The notes: generated by a model not told the origin, from the sequence alone. DNA of 64,000 nucleotides from Melieria omissa (GCA_963971225.1 OZ020269.1:82374450-82438449); one strand, 5' to 3'. Shown: positions 1-14,019, numbered from the stretch's first letter. Numbers and translations: made by a program.

Positions 1-3000
1 TTTCTTCATAATTTTAAAAGTGCAGACAACACATTATTATTAGAAGTTTTATATAGTATGCCATTTCGACAGAAAATTAATCTGGTGGAAAATCCACGAA
101 TTTATGCACATATTTGATGTATAAAAATTGAACAATTTTTCTCATAAACAACTTTGATCTGAAAAGTATTCAAAAAATGTGCGAATAAGACTCGCTAAAA
201 CAGCTAACCCTAATGTACTCAACTTTTATTGACATAGAAAACATAAGCAGCTACTGGCAAAATATTGAAAATACGAAATTCTTGGAAGACACTCGTAAAT
301 CTAATTTTTTAGTATTGTATGTGCGAGTGTTTTATTTTCGGTAATATCTAAAAATACACGAAGCGCTGAATGTATTTTTAACGAATAACAAATAAATAAA
401 TACATCTAATAATAATTTAATAGCATTCGACCAGAAAAATAGATTTTAATTCGCAGGCTTCGAATAGTGCACAACGGGTTGCATGAAAATTTCGTTTGTA
501 AATGAAAAACGTAGAATGATTTATAATTATGCACTTTAAGGTATAGTTTTCGCATCATTTTCTTATATCATGTTGATGAAACAAAACAAAGAAATTGTTT
601 CAATTTGGTTGTTAGTTTTTTTTTGTTTATAAAATCTGAAAATTATGTTTTATCTGAAAATTATTTTTTTGCTTTGTTGTGCCACATTTATATATTTTTG
701 TTTTATATTTTCGAGGACTTCAATCATAACAGTAATGTAATCCACCCGCTTTAGGCAGTATTAATGAGGAATTGCGTCTTAATTGATAATTGAAAATAAT
801 CGAATTGCTTTAATTAATTGCTTAGATAATGGCCTGCACGTTCGTGTGAATAAATCCTAAATGGAAAAAATAATACCGTAGGCCAGATTAATCAAATCTT
901 AATATGCATCAACTGCGAACAAAATACCAAATCATAATAATTTTAATAATTAATAATAATATTAAAATACCAAATCCCTAACGCAAAAAATCAGTAAAAT
1001 ATACAAACATATTTCGAATATTCAAATCAATTAGATTCTGCACGGCAATTGACTGTCACAGAGCACAAATGTGCATTCTACACTTTTATTGAGTATAAAA
1101 AATTGTTGAAATTCGTTTTGCTGTTATATATAAATACATCACGCTAAATTTAAAACCAAACCGGAAAGAGGGTACACAAGACATGCGGTCGCGCACGTCC
1201 TCCCTGGTTCCAAGTTGTTTTTCTTTCCTTTCCTTACGGAAGGTGTTACCAAAATTTAATTCAAAGCGCAACGCTCATCGGTCGCGTGATCAAATGTCAA
1301 AACCGCAAAGTACATTTATCAAAATGAGAGAAAATAGAATGAACAGCTTTGGGGGGAGAAACGAAGAGAGCGAGAAATCTAATTTATCTGCGTGTTAAAT
1401 CGCCCTGAACTTGAACGTTCACTGAGCCAACTAGTAGCCAGTGGGGCTGCCTCAATGTGACGGCTGCTCCTCATATTAACTGCCGGCAGTTGGTGTTGGC
1501 TGCCGAAAGATCCAAGAAAAAATCAAAACAAGCAGCAAAATTTAAAAAGCTTATTTCGTCTCTTTTTATTTGCGCGAAATGTTGCTCTCTTTTTCTCACT
1601 TTCTTTGCAGCGTTCTTTCCCTACACTGAATGGAAATTCGGTGAATAGAAATACGAATGTACTCCTCGCGTGTATTCAGTACCCAACAATATCTGTTGGT
1701 ACAATGGGCACGTGTGGCGGTGAAAAGCAGCCACATTAAAGCTTTAAGTGAAAATTGTAAAAATTGGCGGGTTAAAGATTCTTCGTTTGAAAAAGTTTAC
1801 TACATTTAGAAACAAAAACAATTGTTTTCTTAAAACTTAAACCATCATAAAATACGTAAATGAACGTCTAATGTCTGAGTAATTCTACTAACAGAAGAGG
1901 AAGATTAACAATTTCATGTTTTGGCCTGATTCAAGCAGCTGAAGTTAGCCTTTGTTATAGTGTTATTTCGGTTAAAAATTAAAATTCCAATATTTCTGAA
2001 TAACAAATTTAATTTTACAATTCTTAATATCCATTTATCGTACAAAATGATTAGAAAATACAGTTTTCAGCGTGGATAAATTTTCCAAGAACAAGAAATT
2101 GTGGTTTCTCACTGAACATTGTTGAATGACGTCATTAGTCAAAAAGGTTTAAAGTTTAAGACTTAGTTTGAGTATTTTTGAAAAAGTTGGAGCCATATTC
2201 TCCCGTTTTTAGAAGCGCACGCATCTTTAATTTATTGTATGTAGACCATGTCGAGATTTATGAGCAAACGCTATGTTTATTGAGTAAGCCAGCTTAATGG
2301 ACGACAAGATATTTGGTGAAAGCATTCTTCTTGACAGAGTTAACTATACAAATGTGGACAATTTCCAACGTAAACATTTCCACAGTGTATTTTCTATATG
2401 CACATGTGAAAATTGTGTTGTTTCCATTATATTTGTGAATTAAAGAATTTCATTAGCGTGTTGCCAATGACGTTGGCGTTAGTGATACTTTTCTATTTTT
2501 TTTCGTATTTCATTTATGGGCGTGTAGGTGGTTGGACATGCAGACTTTTACGAAAAACAATTCGATTTTTGTTTTGTATTCTTCTCAACTAATAATATGC
2601 GTTCTAATGTTTAAATGTGTTGTTTCTGCAAAGTTGGAATTTGTATGTATTATGCGTACGTATGTACATACAAGACGTATATCGTGCACATTGGATACAT
2701 ACATACATTGGGATTTTTATTACAGTTCGCTGTTATCAAGAAATGTGCCTGATAACCAAAGGGATTGCAGACACGTATGTACATACTCGTAGCATACGGT
2801 TCCTCAAGCGGGCTGAGTTAAAATTGCGTGTTGTTTAGAAGTGTGTGTGCATTATACTTTTAGAAATGAGGCGCCTTTGGTAGCATTCATAAACCAATCA
2901 CTTAAGAAATTCAGCATTGTAATATATAAATTAAATTGATTATCTGTTCTTTAACGTGTCACACTCGCTAGTGGGCTTATAAATTTGCCAGTCAATTTTA

Positions 3001-3158
3001 TAGTTCTGTTCATTTGATTATGTTGAATTTCTTCGGAATCAGTCTGAATTGCCCAAATGACACCCCTTGTTTTCATGGCGGCCTACTCTCTCTTTACTGC
3101 GCATAACACAAATACTGGCTACTTTAGACATGCATTGTTTACCACTATTCTCAACTCA
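1..3158 (-). other. Tab2 intron (left part of window), no exon recognised
   Basis: This AT-rich stretch lies downstream of the Tab2 exon on the minus strand, so it should be Tab2 intron running off the left edge. I looked for the missing Tab2 C-terminal coding sequence (coiled coil and Npl4-type zinc finger) and found no frame that matches. Short open frames around 1183-1648 and 2532-2838 show no family signature and no convincing splice sites. Microsatellite-like TACATA runs occur near 2640-2790. Confidence 0.6.
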
Positions 3159-3159
3159 C

Positions 3160-5119
3160 CGTCAGGTTCCCGGGGCAGGCACATTTCTTCGTTTGGCGTT
3201 GTCACGCAATTGTTGGCCACTATATACTGTTGTTGCTGTTGTAGTTGTGTTGGTCGCAATACGCTTTGCTCCGATGTCACTGCACGCAGCGGATTAACGC
3301 CTCCCTTGCCAGTTCCGGCACCGGGACCGTCCGCTTCTTGCTCACCTCCCGGATAGTAACAACTGCGGGGCCGCATGCGGCTCGCATTGAATACACCACC
3401 TTTGTCGGTGACCGTAATATGAAAGTTCTTTTGATAGCCCCGCCGGGCATCGTACGACGTACTGGAATAGGTGAGACCACTGCCGCTGCCACAAAGCGCT
3501 GGACCTGCCGATATATCGATTGTTGACTGCGGAACGGCTGAATTGGGCTGACGTAACGTAAGATTCACCGAAGTGAAGCTCTTCTGACTTGTGGGAGTTG
3601 TAGCGGTGCTGGTGCTGCTACTAAAGCCACCAGGCGGCGGTTGTTGTGTCGTAGGAGAGCCGAGAAAGTCACGCGCGTACGGCGGTTCCGGTTGTACAGT
3701 TATAACTGAGCGATGTCGTATCGGGGATTTCAAACAGCTCTTGCTGTTATGGTTGAGCGCATTCGCGCTGGTTGGCGATGATAACGAAACATTCACAGAT
3801 ATTTCAGATTCGCCGCCGGAGCTTATCGGGCTCGTTAGATTCGATTCGTTCGAGTAACTGCCTTGCGATTGTGGCGAGGTGCAGTTGTTATTGTTGTTGT
3901 GATTGATAAAGCCCAACAGTGGCTTTGGCGCAATGGGCGGGAGTGGTGCTTTGCGTATGGGCTTCTGGTGTGTCTCCGATTGCTGTGACTGTGGATTACG
4001 CTGCTGGAAGTGTTGCTGCAGTTGAATGTTCACCTGTTGACGCTGCAATTGTAGCTGCTGCGCTTGCTGTTGAGTTTGCAAGTTGAGGGTGTTGGGGCGC
4101 GCACGCGGCGCAGGCTGTATGGGCCTGGGTGTTGGCAGCGGCCCCACCGGACTGGACGCTGATGAATTCGTTAAATTCGCAAAATCGCTGAGGCAGCCGT
4201 ATTGTCGCTGCTGCTGCTGTGCGGGCACATCATTAACCGCGTTCGTTGCCTCGATTGGACTCGTGGTTGTTGCTGGCATATCACTTGTGCTTGTTGCTTC
4301 GTTTTCACCAACACTATTGCAATTAACACTGTTTGCAAATTGAACATCTTTTAATTTACTACAACTTTCGGCAAAGTTATTGCTATTGCTTTTGTGGTTA
4401 TCGTTTTCGTTGTGTTTAAAGAAGCTGTTTTTGTTTTGTTTGTTGTTGTTGTTACAATTTACCAAATCACTATCACAATCTTGCTTTTTCACAGCATTCG
4501 CGGGAAGCCCCTTCACTTCCAAGTGCGCACGAGCGGCGTTCGAACTGGCCGCTGGCGGCTGGCTGGGTGCAGCGCGTACCGGCTTCAGTGGTGTCGGCGG
4601 TTTTTGGCTCTTAAGCCTTTGTGGAGGCTGTGGCTGCAGCTCCTGTTGTTGCTTTTGCTGTTGCAGTTGTTGCTGCTGTAGTTGTTGATGGTGGTGGTGT
4701 AGCACTTTGGCGGGATAACTTTGCGCTGGTATGGGATTCAGGTCCACCTCATTACGTAGCATCTGCATGCAATTCTCACGCTGATGGCAGTTCTGATTCA
4801 CACACTGTGCCACAATAGTATCGGGTATGGTGGGGAATTTCTGCTTCATCTCATGAAATAGGTGCATAATACTAATATTTGTACAACTGCAAGTGGGCCG
4901 GGGCTCGTTTGGTGGACCAGTGCCCTCTATGACGTGCTGCAGGCCGTCGCAGCTGTTGCCGTTGTTGACTTCGCTAAAGCTCCGATTGAAGTTCGTATCA
5001 GTGGCGACAATGTCTGGAGTGTTGGAACTTGAAGTGATCTTAGTTATGTTGTTGGTATTGTCGTTGTTGTTGTCTTGTTTTAAGAAATGTCCTGGCGGCT
5101 TTGGTGGTTTAGCCGCCAT
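3160..5119 (-). CDS. Tab2: TAK1-associated binding protein 2 (Tab2), 5' coding exon, partial
   Basis: Large first coding exon of Tab2, the adaptor that brings the kinase TAK1 to ubiquitin chains in IMD/NF-kB and JNK signalling. The start ATG at 5119 has a good context (AAAAATGG). About 653 residues are encoded here. Residues about 83-124 form a CUE ubiquitin-binding domain (KFPTIPDTIVAQCV core, followed by CHQRENCMQML). A glutamine run follows at about 143-165, then a long Q/N/P/S-rich low-complexity region typical of fly Tab2. The open frame continues a few codons past 3160, but a consensus donor (GTGAGT, minus strand, 3159-3154) ends the exon after EPD plus one base, in phase 1. An acceptor (TTTTTCAG) ends at 5150, so the exon really starts at 5149 with about 30 nt of 5' UTR and at least one upstream non-coding exon. 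The C-terminal half with the NZF zinc finger is outside the window. Confidence 0.9.
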
Positions 5120-5151
5120 TTTTGGCCATCATTTAGCGTAATCACACACCT

Positions 5152-8100
5152 GAAAAATAGCAAAAAATAATAAATTACAGGTGAGTCAGTTTTGTTATTT
5201 TGTATTTGCATTAGAAAAGAAGAAGAGCAAAGGGTACAGCGACAAATTAAGCAGCTGAAACTGAAGGAAAAACGTAGACAAACAGTATGTTGAATTATTA
5301 GGCATGATTGGCAACTAGCGTGTGAAATGGATGGGAAGAAAGCAATTAATATAGCTGGCGCACGCTAAGTATTCTTGAGAAAAACGTCAAAGAATTGGCG
5401 CAGTCAATACATTTTGCCAAAAGGGCTTACGATGTCAATTACATTTCTTCGAAGCAATTTACGGTTAACTGAGTAAAAATTAGCATGTTCAGCTTTACAC
5501 CGCACAACAAACTAACTTATTTTTTTTTAATTCTTGAAAGAGAGGTCGGGGAGGGAAGGGGTTCCAAGACATAGTTAAGACAGGGACACGTAGCGTCGAG
5601 CCCTTCAAGCTTGCAGAAAGTAACCGGCGGTTGTAAGAAGTACCACGCATTACATTATGTACGAATGGCAATGTGAATCTAAGTTAGTTAGCCTGCATTA
5701 TCGAAAAACAAACACCTTGGGTAATTTAAGTTATAAGAATTCTTTCCCATTGCCATCTCAGTTATTTTCTGAGCTGCTGCTAAATAAGTTAGTGAACGGT
5801 GAACGTAAGATTCTAGAAGAGCTTATTTCTAGGGGTATCAACCCTGCACGCCAACACGCTTCTTAGAAGCGGCGATCACTAGCACTAGTAACAACTAATA
5901 TCGAAAATGATTCCAATCCTTAACGAAAGATGCGAGTCCCTCTATTGCGCAGTGGGACTTACACAAGTCAAGCCCCGACTGGTACCGCTGTCTTTCAGGG
6001 AGATACACTTTGCAAATTGTATGCTTCGTACAAAATTACTCAAACAAAACTAAACAAATAACAAAATGTTCAAGCCGACTAACCCTTTAACCAGTTAATT
6101 CAATTAGGAAAGGATGACGCGTACCATGTACAAGCGTCTTCCGTTGTACAATGCACCTATCTGTCTTCATGTAGTATTGATTTTGATTGTAATTTGTTGA
6201 ACGAATAGAGCAACTCGCACTCGGAAATAGCAGACGCCAAAGAAAAGCAAGAAGAAAGCAGTCTAGTGAAATTTCAGCAGAGAAAACTTATTTCACTTCC
6301 AGAATTAGCGCGGATACGCGCACAAAGTGCAAACCGCGTGTGTCGGAATTTTGCAATGTGCGAACGTGTGTGCGATGTGCCAACAGATACAAAGGGGAAC
6401 GCGCAAAGAACCTAATAAACAAATGACAGGGAAATTTTAAAAATATTTATGACAGCGAGACTCAACAACAGCAGCAACAATACTAGCAAAAACATTAACA
6501 ACAGAGAAAAACAAAATATGCACATAACAACAAAATTCAAATCGAGAAACCAATTTCGAATAAGAAAAACTGAAGCACAGAACACCAACGCGTCGGCAAA
6601 CGGTCAGACTAAGCTACACGGTTTCGTTTGGCATATTTGTGTGTTGTGAAAGCGTTTGCTACCATAATTATGATCGTTTGAGCTATGCAGGCCGCGTTCA
6701 GAGACGCACGGTTCTACAATTCACATACTCGGCTCCGATTAAAGTCAATAAGTGATTTTGTGTGTGTTTTTATGTCCAATTGTCGATAGATCTTAGCGCA
6801 TCAATGACAGCAGCTAATTGCAGACGATGAAGGGACGAAGGGATCAAGTGATAGTGCGAATACAGTAGTCACCCGCTTCTACTTACATTTTTAGGTTTTG
6901 CATAAACTCCACAACGTTGATTGAGAATTGCGCCTATACGGCGAGACTTTGCTTTGCTGCGTTATCGCGGTGTTTGCTTTATTTGCACACTTATTAAACT
7001 CAAATATATTTCACCGAGCACTCTGCACAGTATTTTACTGGGCGCAACCGAGCGCAAAAACCACGCTGACTGCTTATCTGGCTACTGCATGCCGAAGCTG
7101 TGGTTTTTTCCGGCGATTCGATATTTTATTTATTTTTATTTTTGTTTTCTTTGTGTTTTGTTTTGTGTTGGGCGCGCAAACATGGACTTAGAACAGTGGC
7201 ATTAATACGTAAATTGCACAGTATTGTAAGTTGTATTTCTTTTTTAATGATACGCTTGCGAAATAACTGAATGTTGTTCAGTCACTGCCCGTAAAATGCA
7301 GCGAACAAAGCACAAACCGCGCGGGTGCGGCAGGTGAGCGTAATGAAATTGAACGGGAATGCGTTCGCGAGGCGAGAAAAGTAACGCGACACATGGACCA
7401 AACCAACCCAGCCAACTGTCGAACGGACAAGCGAACCAATTGCCACGTTTGTTCGCTTGAAATGCCAACATTTAACTGAAATTCCGTATTTTCATCAATT
7501 CTTCTTCAAATGTGGACTGATGAGAAGAGCCAAATGAAATTCGATTGTTGCTCAGCACTGGTGCTGGCATGCAAACAAAAACCGAATAGCGGTGAAATGT
7601 GAAATGAGCAAGAAACGCGGCATACGGCGAACGCTACGATAAAACGATGAATGGTTGAAGGGGAGGCGACGCAAGGCGCGATGACGTCTGATTAAAGCGT
7701 GTTGGACGTTCAGATAAGCAGCCAGCAGTTTACCATTCATCAAACAACCGACAAAGCGGCAGCGGACAGCGCCCGACCGCCGACAGCCAGTGCGGTGCGG
7801 TACGGCATGGCGTATGCGCTACATTCCAGGCGTTCTTGCAGCTGAAGAGCTGATTGAACTGTGTGCTGTTTGGTGTGTTGCGTATACGTCATGTGGTACA
7901 CTTGTCCGAAAGTATATGGTCCGATTGTCCAATAAGAACTCACTGAATTCGAAACATTTGACATTGGTGCTGGACAAACGCTTTCGCTGTATGGGGACAG
8001 ACAATTCTCTAGCGCGCATGCATGCAAACCAAATTATTATATTTTTCATTAATAATGGTGAATCTTATCGGCTTTCGGCGCGATGCCATCTAATCAGTTG

Positions 8101-11080
8101 ACATTTTTATCCATTTAAACATTTCATTTCACTTTAGGATTTGTGGAAGCGCGACGCAATTTCGATTTTCAGTATACGTTGTTGTTGTTGTTTTGTTTCA
8201 TATTGTTCAAACAACAGCAAAAACATTGGGACAAAAACTACAACTAAGAGGAAAATGTAAACAAGAGATATAATACATTTATTGGCCGTTAGGCCTATTA
8301 ACACTATGCGAGTGTCGATAAAATGTTTTTAATTTTCGAAAACTTTTTTAACTTTTTCGAAATAAATATAAAAAAAATAACTCAAAGTGATGAGAGATAT
8401 TGAATTGATATTGTTAACACCATTTTGGCTAAATGTAATACTTTCTGGGCGATCAAGTAAAATCCGTCTAATTTGATTTGTTAAAAAAATTCACTTTTAC
8501 AATTCCGCAAAAATTAATATTCAATTACAATTTAAATATTTCTTATATTATTAATAGTAAAAAGTACATACAACTAAAATAAAGCAAGGAAAGTTGTTAT
8601 AAATGTGCGATTTAAATGTGTGCATCATTTATTCTAGCAAACGCTATTATCTCAATTATTATTTTGACAGATATGGGCAAAAATTTAGAGTAATAATTTC
8701 GTTTCAACGTATATTTTTTGTTGTTTAAAAATACTTTGTCTGTAGCACCAAATGAGATCTGAATTTGTATCTTTTCATTTTAATATTGTGTATTTACGTG
8801 AAAGAATAAAAACTACCGTGGCGGCCAAACATATTTGGATACAATTACAATGGCAAAATTGTAACAAAGTAGCCGTGTGAATAGCCCTTAATATTAGATT
8901 GTCTCATTAAATTCAACATTTGCGATTGATTGATAAAAGATTTAAGCTGCAATTAAAAACATCAGTTTTTAATCGATTAAACTTTTAAATAAATACATTT
9001 TGATTTTTCACCGAGAAGAATACGATACCTCTAATGCTGATGCTTGCATTTTTGAACATTTTGAAATGTTATCCTATATTAATTTTTATGCCAAGTTTCG
9101 AGATATGGTTATCGAGATATCAGTTATTATATTTCGAAAAGCAGCGAAAATTTCGGAAAGCTTAATCTAGAATTTAAAACTTTATTCCAGTTGAATTGGG
9201 TGTGAAACCTACTCATATCACATCGTATCATTGTTCCAAAACCTACATCAAACACACATCTATCAAAAACTAAATTATAAGTGATCATAAAACACATATA
9301 AAAACAAAAATAAATTTAAAAATGCAATATTTTACTAAAACTTGTGTGCCAGGTGTTGCACAGATTTTGTGAAATGAAAAAATATAATGTAAAAAAAATG
9401 TGTGAAAAACATTTCGCCACAGCTCAACGACTTCTGTCGTCGGCTGCCACTGTACACTGCCAACGTCAGTGCAAGTTCTCGAAATGAAAGCGAGCAGAAA
9501 ATTGTTCAACGTAGCAGCACCCCCATCGGTGCGGCGTGCGATATTCGCAATGGGAGCGCTACCGCGCGGAGCGAAGGATGTCTGTGGTGCTGGCGATTCT
9601 TGTGGTTATGGCTAAAAGTGCATACGCAAACGACCTTCACAATTAGCGCTGTGTGTTCTCGACACAAATTTACGTCAAACAAGTCGGGATCTGTTTGTGT
9701 TCGCGCTCTTATTCTCTCTCAACACCAGACACCAGCACCCACCAGTGCAGTGGCCAACAGATGGGGCAGCAGAGAGCTCGGAGCGTGCCGGATAATAAAT
9801 AAACGACCGCGGCGACGACGACGACGACGATTCAATTCAAACATTTTATGAACGGCAACGCGCGCGCAGGTATTTGTCGTGCGCAGAAGTTCGCAACGCT
9901 GCTATCGCACATACACTCACCTACATACATAGACACGTACGTATGTTCGTACGTATGTAGACAACGCGATACTGTTTGAGTTATTTTTAGGAAAATCAAG
10001 AAGTTTATTTACACAGCGACTTAATTTTGGCAAAAAATAAAAGAACATTTTTCAAAGAGAAAACTTTCATCAAGCCCGCAACGCGATAATACCGACAAGA
10101 ACTGAATGTAAAGCAATCAAGGAGAGGAAAAAAAAGACAAACAAGTCAATATCGGTTTGTGCAAGTGGCCAAGTGTGACCGATTGGGCTTGCGGGCGCGG
10201 ACGCAGACAAGCGCAGGAACGCACTTGTGATTTAGCAAATTTTCCCCCATTCATTAAATTATGTTTTAAATTTGGCCTCTGATACTTTTGCGGTTTTTGT
10301 TTTTTTGTGCGCAATAAACAAAAATATCGCAAATAACTACATCGACGTACGACAGCCGACGATGCCGTGGAATGTTGTTTGCCTTTACTTTTAGGTGTAG
10401 AATTTTTTTAATGTGTTAAATGTGTCCGGGAATTAGGGTTAAATAAATTGCCACGATCAGTCGGGGCATTCATTCCTTAATACACATTTTCTTGCAATGT
10501 TTTTCGATGTACTTAAAGGGTCACCCTTATTAACATAACACATCGAAACTATGTTGATCACTTTGTTAACTGCTTGGTGCGATAAACCATCGTTTGCTTA
10601 GTAGTTATACGCAAATTGTTTGCTCCTTTGTTTACAGTCACAACGTAATCTTTGCCTCATTGCACAGTGATTCGTTTCAAAGACAAAATTCAAAAAATGT
10701 ATAGTTGAAAGACAAAACTCCAACTAAGAAAACCAAAAAAAATCTGTGCAAAAAAATAATTAGTGTGTGAGCAAAAGCGGTTTTTTCACAAAAAAATGTA
10801 AACACATATTTTCTGTTTTTTAGTTTATTGAGTAAAAAAATTGAAAAAATACATGGTTTCCAAGACGTCGCTAAGAATTTCGGTATAGATTAAGAAATGA
10901 TGCGGCCATTTTCACATTTTCTTTTAATGTTTTCTCAAAATTTACAAAGCTGAAGCTTTTATATCACTTTTAATTCAAAATATTTTTCTAAATTAAAAAT
11001 CATATAATTGTCAAAACTTAGAGGAAAATATCTAAAAAGTTGATCATTAACTACATTATGTGCACTTCTGTATGGATTAG
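5152..11080. other. Tab2 upstream region: 5' intron, possible promoter, no coding gene recognised
   Basis: About 6 kb without a recognisable protein. It begins with the intron before the Tab2 coding exon. On the minus strand a donor-like GTAAGT (6886-6881) follows a moderately GC-rich stretch (about 6890-7200), a plausible non-coding first exon of Tab2. The 5540-5640 and 5850-6010 stretches are locally GC-rich and may be old transposon pieces that I cannot name. CAA/CAG-rich sequence at 6449-6520 and the GC-rich island at 9400-9900, with a (GAC)n run at about 9808-9830, look like untranslated leader or promoter DNA. Sequence from 8100 to 9390 is AT-rich and featureless. Confidence 0.4.
6887..7200 (-). 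promoter_or_regulatory. candidate Tab2 5' UTR exon and promoter area
   Basis: Tab2 needs an upstream exon because its coding exon opens at a splice acceptor (5149). On the minus strand, the nearest good donor I found is GTAAGT at 6886-6881, preceded by a GC-richer stretch with no long open frame, as expected of a fly leader exon. The transcription start is not visible; the upper boundary is a guess. Other donors further right cannot be excluded. Confidence 0.22.
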
Positions 11081-11089
11081 ACTAAGTTG

Positions 11090-11193
11090 CTACATTCTGC
11101 TTAAACAAAAATTTACTTGTTTTGATGTTGGTTAAGTTGAGATCTAAACCCACGACCCTTTAACTTGACCAACCACTGAACCACAGCGGTCGT
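11090..11193 (-). repeat. tRNA-derived SINE head or tRNA-like relic
   Basis: On the minus strand there is a perfect RNA polymerase III A box (TGGTTCAGTGG, 11183-11173) and, about 20 nt further on, a B-box-like GGGTTTAGATCTC (11151-11139). The sequence between them does not fold into a normal anticodon arm, so this is more likely a SINE head or decayed tRNA copy than a working tRNA gene. The downstream end is not defined. Confidence 0.4.
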
Positions 11194-13109
11194 TCAAATC
11201 GTATACTAAAGTAAATATAACCTGAAAGATCTTGCAGTCGTATGAATAAAGAGGTTACTACCAAGGTTTTGTAAAAATGTTATTACAACAATTTCAATAA
11301 CACATTTTTGCCGCCCTGATATTTTATAAAAAACATTTCATCAAATTGTCGTAATTATATCATTTACTGATCGATGCTTTCAAGTGTGTATATCATTGTT
11401 TTCTGAACATACATACATACCTATGTGATTGATTTAAAAGAGTTTTTCTCACTAATCTTCATGAGTAGCTTTGACATAAATGTCACAAATATTTTGTGTT
11501 TTAATTTTTTTTTAACCAACAAAAATTAATGATGCGCCAAAAATAAATGGTGATCTTTTCAACGCAACCGATCGGCGCTCAACACACATAATGTCCAAAT
11601 AATATGAATCGCAAAAAAACGAGAGTATTAATGCGAAAGAAAGTTTTGAATATGGAAATGCCTCGCAGTATTTTATTCTATTATGTGAATATATTTGCCG
11701 TAAATTCATTAAAGTGTATTAAATTATCTGCACATAAATGTAGGAAATTTGGTTGTTATGCATAGAAAAATATGAAGGAAAATACTCGCAACAAATTGGC
11801 TTGGGCCATGCGAGAAGCCACCATCCGTCCGCCCACTCACACACGGGAGCATCAAACAGCGGCGGAACGAAACGGAACGGATGGCGATGAACAGGTAAAC
11901 ACTTATATTTTTAGCGAATGTTTTGATTATTCGGCTTTAATCAGGCAAATGGCGAAACTTGCATTACAAGAGACATGAGGCAAGAAACAAACCAGCGGCA
12001 GCCCATTGTTTCCGAGAGCGCAACACCAAGCGCTGGGCGATTGTCAACGGTGGCATTTCAGGTGACCGGAAATGGCATTTTTCGTGGCACAGCCAATGAG
12101 CGTGTTCGCGTGTTAAAACACTCAAATGGCAAAAACGAATCTTTGATAAAAGACATGCGCCCACAATCCAAATGTTAGCAGAGAGAGAAAGAGCGAAGCC
12201 TGCGACGCACTACGCCTGCCACTTTCGCTGTTTTTCAGTATTTTCCACACATTTCGCCTTTCGGGTGAAAACAAAATTAAAAGGCAAAATATCGAAAGAG
12301 AGCAACAAAATTAAATAAAATTATCATTTTTAAACAAACCTACGAAAATAAATCAACACATTAAAGCAAATAACAGCGGCAACAACAAAAACGAAAACAA
12401 GAAAAACGCTAAACAATTTCATTTTGCCTGCTATGCCTGCGGATTCGAAGAGGCGTTTTACGGAATTTCGGACGTCAGTCAAATACCGATCCGACGTCAT
12501 TAGACAGTATTTTCTTATTTTGCCATTTTCTACTTTTCAAGGCACACACGCAAGTACATATACATTAAGGAAAGCCGACTGGATGCCGTTCAGTAGATTG
12601 GGGGAAAAAGAAATCAAACAGGAAAACTCGGAAAAATACAATACAGATTTATTATACATGGTAACATATAGATTCTGAGGATGCGAAAGTTTTCAATAAA
12701 CGGGTGTGAATGAGAAGAAAATAATTGGCTCTGATTTTTGTTTGCGTCGTGTCTTGGTCATTAGGGGTTGTACACTAAATACTTGCAAAAATTAATCTTC
12801 GAACACAAATTCCAGTTATACATAAACATTCTCAATATCAACCAATAGTCTGATATTTAGACTGTTTATGAAAATTTAATTATGGATATGGGCGTTAAAT
12901 CAAGCACTGTACGAACTGCTTGACATATTTTCGGTGGCCGGTCGATTTTTTGACCAGCATACCAGCCCAAAATTTACAAATTATTATAAAGTGTTAATGA
13001 GTAAAATAACTTTGATTTTTCGTTATTTCCGAAAAATTTTTAGAGAACATCCCCGCATCTTCTATAGCATGCTATGTGTTTTTTGGACACATCGCTAAAT
13101 TCAAAATTC

Positions 13110-14010
13110 GATCTCCTAATCTCTAACCCTTCCAGTACCAACACAATGCCTCGCGTTAATAAGGGTAAATAATGCAATAAAAATGCAATACGCGCAGCTC
13201 CGTCAAGGTTGGAAGCGACCTCTCCGACCCATTTCATACTGTACGAGGCTTCAGACAGGGCGATCCGTTGTCTTGCGACCTCTTCAACTTCACCATGGAG
13301 TGTTTTGCGAAAGAACGGTGTACATCGCAATGGCACATTATTTAACAAAATTGTCCAGCTCCTTTCCTACGCTGATGACATCGATGATAACAAGCAAGAT
13401 GTCACCGCTGCCTTTGCGGCAATTGAAAGAAAATCTGTCAAAAATGGTCTTGTGGTAAATGAGGGTAAGACAAAGTATATGTTGTATATGCAAAGTATAT
13501 GTTTACACGAAGGGACTTGCAGCGGCTAGGGTCTCTTGTCTGGGCTGACAGGTATACTTTTGAAGTTGTCAAGGAATTCGTATTCATTGGCACTGTCATA
13601 AACAGCTGAAATGATGTCAGCCTGGAGAAAAAGCAAAGGATTATTCTTGCCAACAGGTGGTACTACGGTTTCGGTAGGCAACTGAGTAGCAGAGATTTCT
13701 CTCGACCGACAACCGTACTCGTGCTCCACTTTGGCGCAGAAGCATGGATACTATCGCGTATCGACACATCGGCCCTTGGGGTGCTTGAGAGGAAGGTACT
13801 TCGCAAAATAACATCCGTAGAACAGCGAATTATGAAAATGAAAAAACGAATGAAGCTCCGGCGAAAAAAATGTTTGATGCGGTAGTTGGAGGTCGACGGC
13901 GAAGAGAGAGGTCTCCGTTGGAAAGACCAAGTCGACGAGGCTCTATCTTCTCTTGGTGTGACCAGCTGGATGAGGAGCGCGCAAAGCAGGAGAGATCTAT
14001 TTTTGGGGGG
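13110..14010 (+). pseudogene. LINE (non-LTR retrotransposon) fragment: reverse transcriptase and C-terminal part
   Basis: Decayed non-LTR retrotransposon ORF2. Pieces of the reverse transcriptase are readable in shifting frames: GFRQGDPLSCDLFN near 13245-13290, the catalytic YADD box near 13370, then DVTAAFAAIER and GLVVNEGKTKYML. After a gap the C-terminal region follows: AEAWILSRIDTSALGVLERKV near 13740-13800 and RWKDQVDEALSSLGVTSW near 13920-13970. Several frameshifts and stops, plus a missing stretch around 13830-13870, make it inactive. The C-terminal motif is nearly the same as in the copy at 19150-19400, so both belong to one family, perhaps RTE-like. Confidence 0.85.
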
Positions 14011-14019
14011 TGAACTGAG

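Noticed and set aside
3057..3526. Several plus- and minus-strand frames overlapping the Tab2 exon end
   Set aside because: Shadows of the Tab2 frame. The apparent extension of Tab2 to 3119 passes through a consensus donor, so I ended the exon at 3160.
4380..4688. Cys/Leu-rich plus-strand open frame of about 100 codons
   Set aside because: It is the antisense of the Tab2 glutamine-rich coding sequence; CAG/CAA repeats read as Cys/Leu runs on the other strand.
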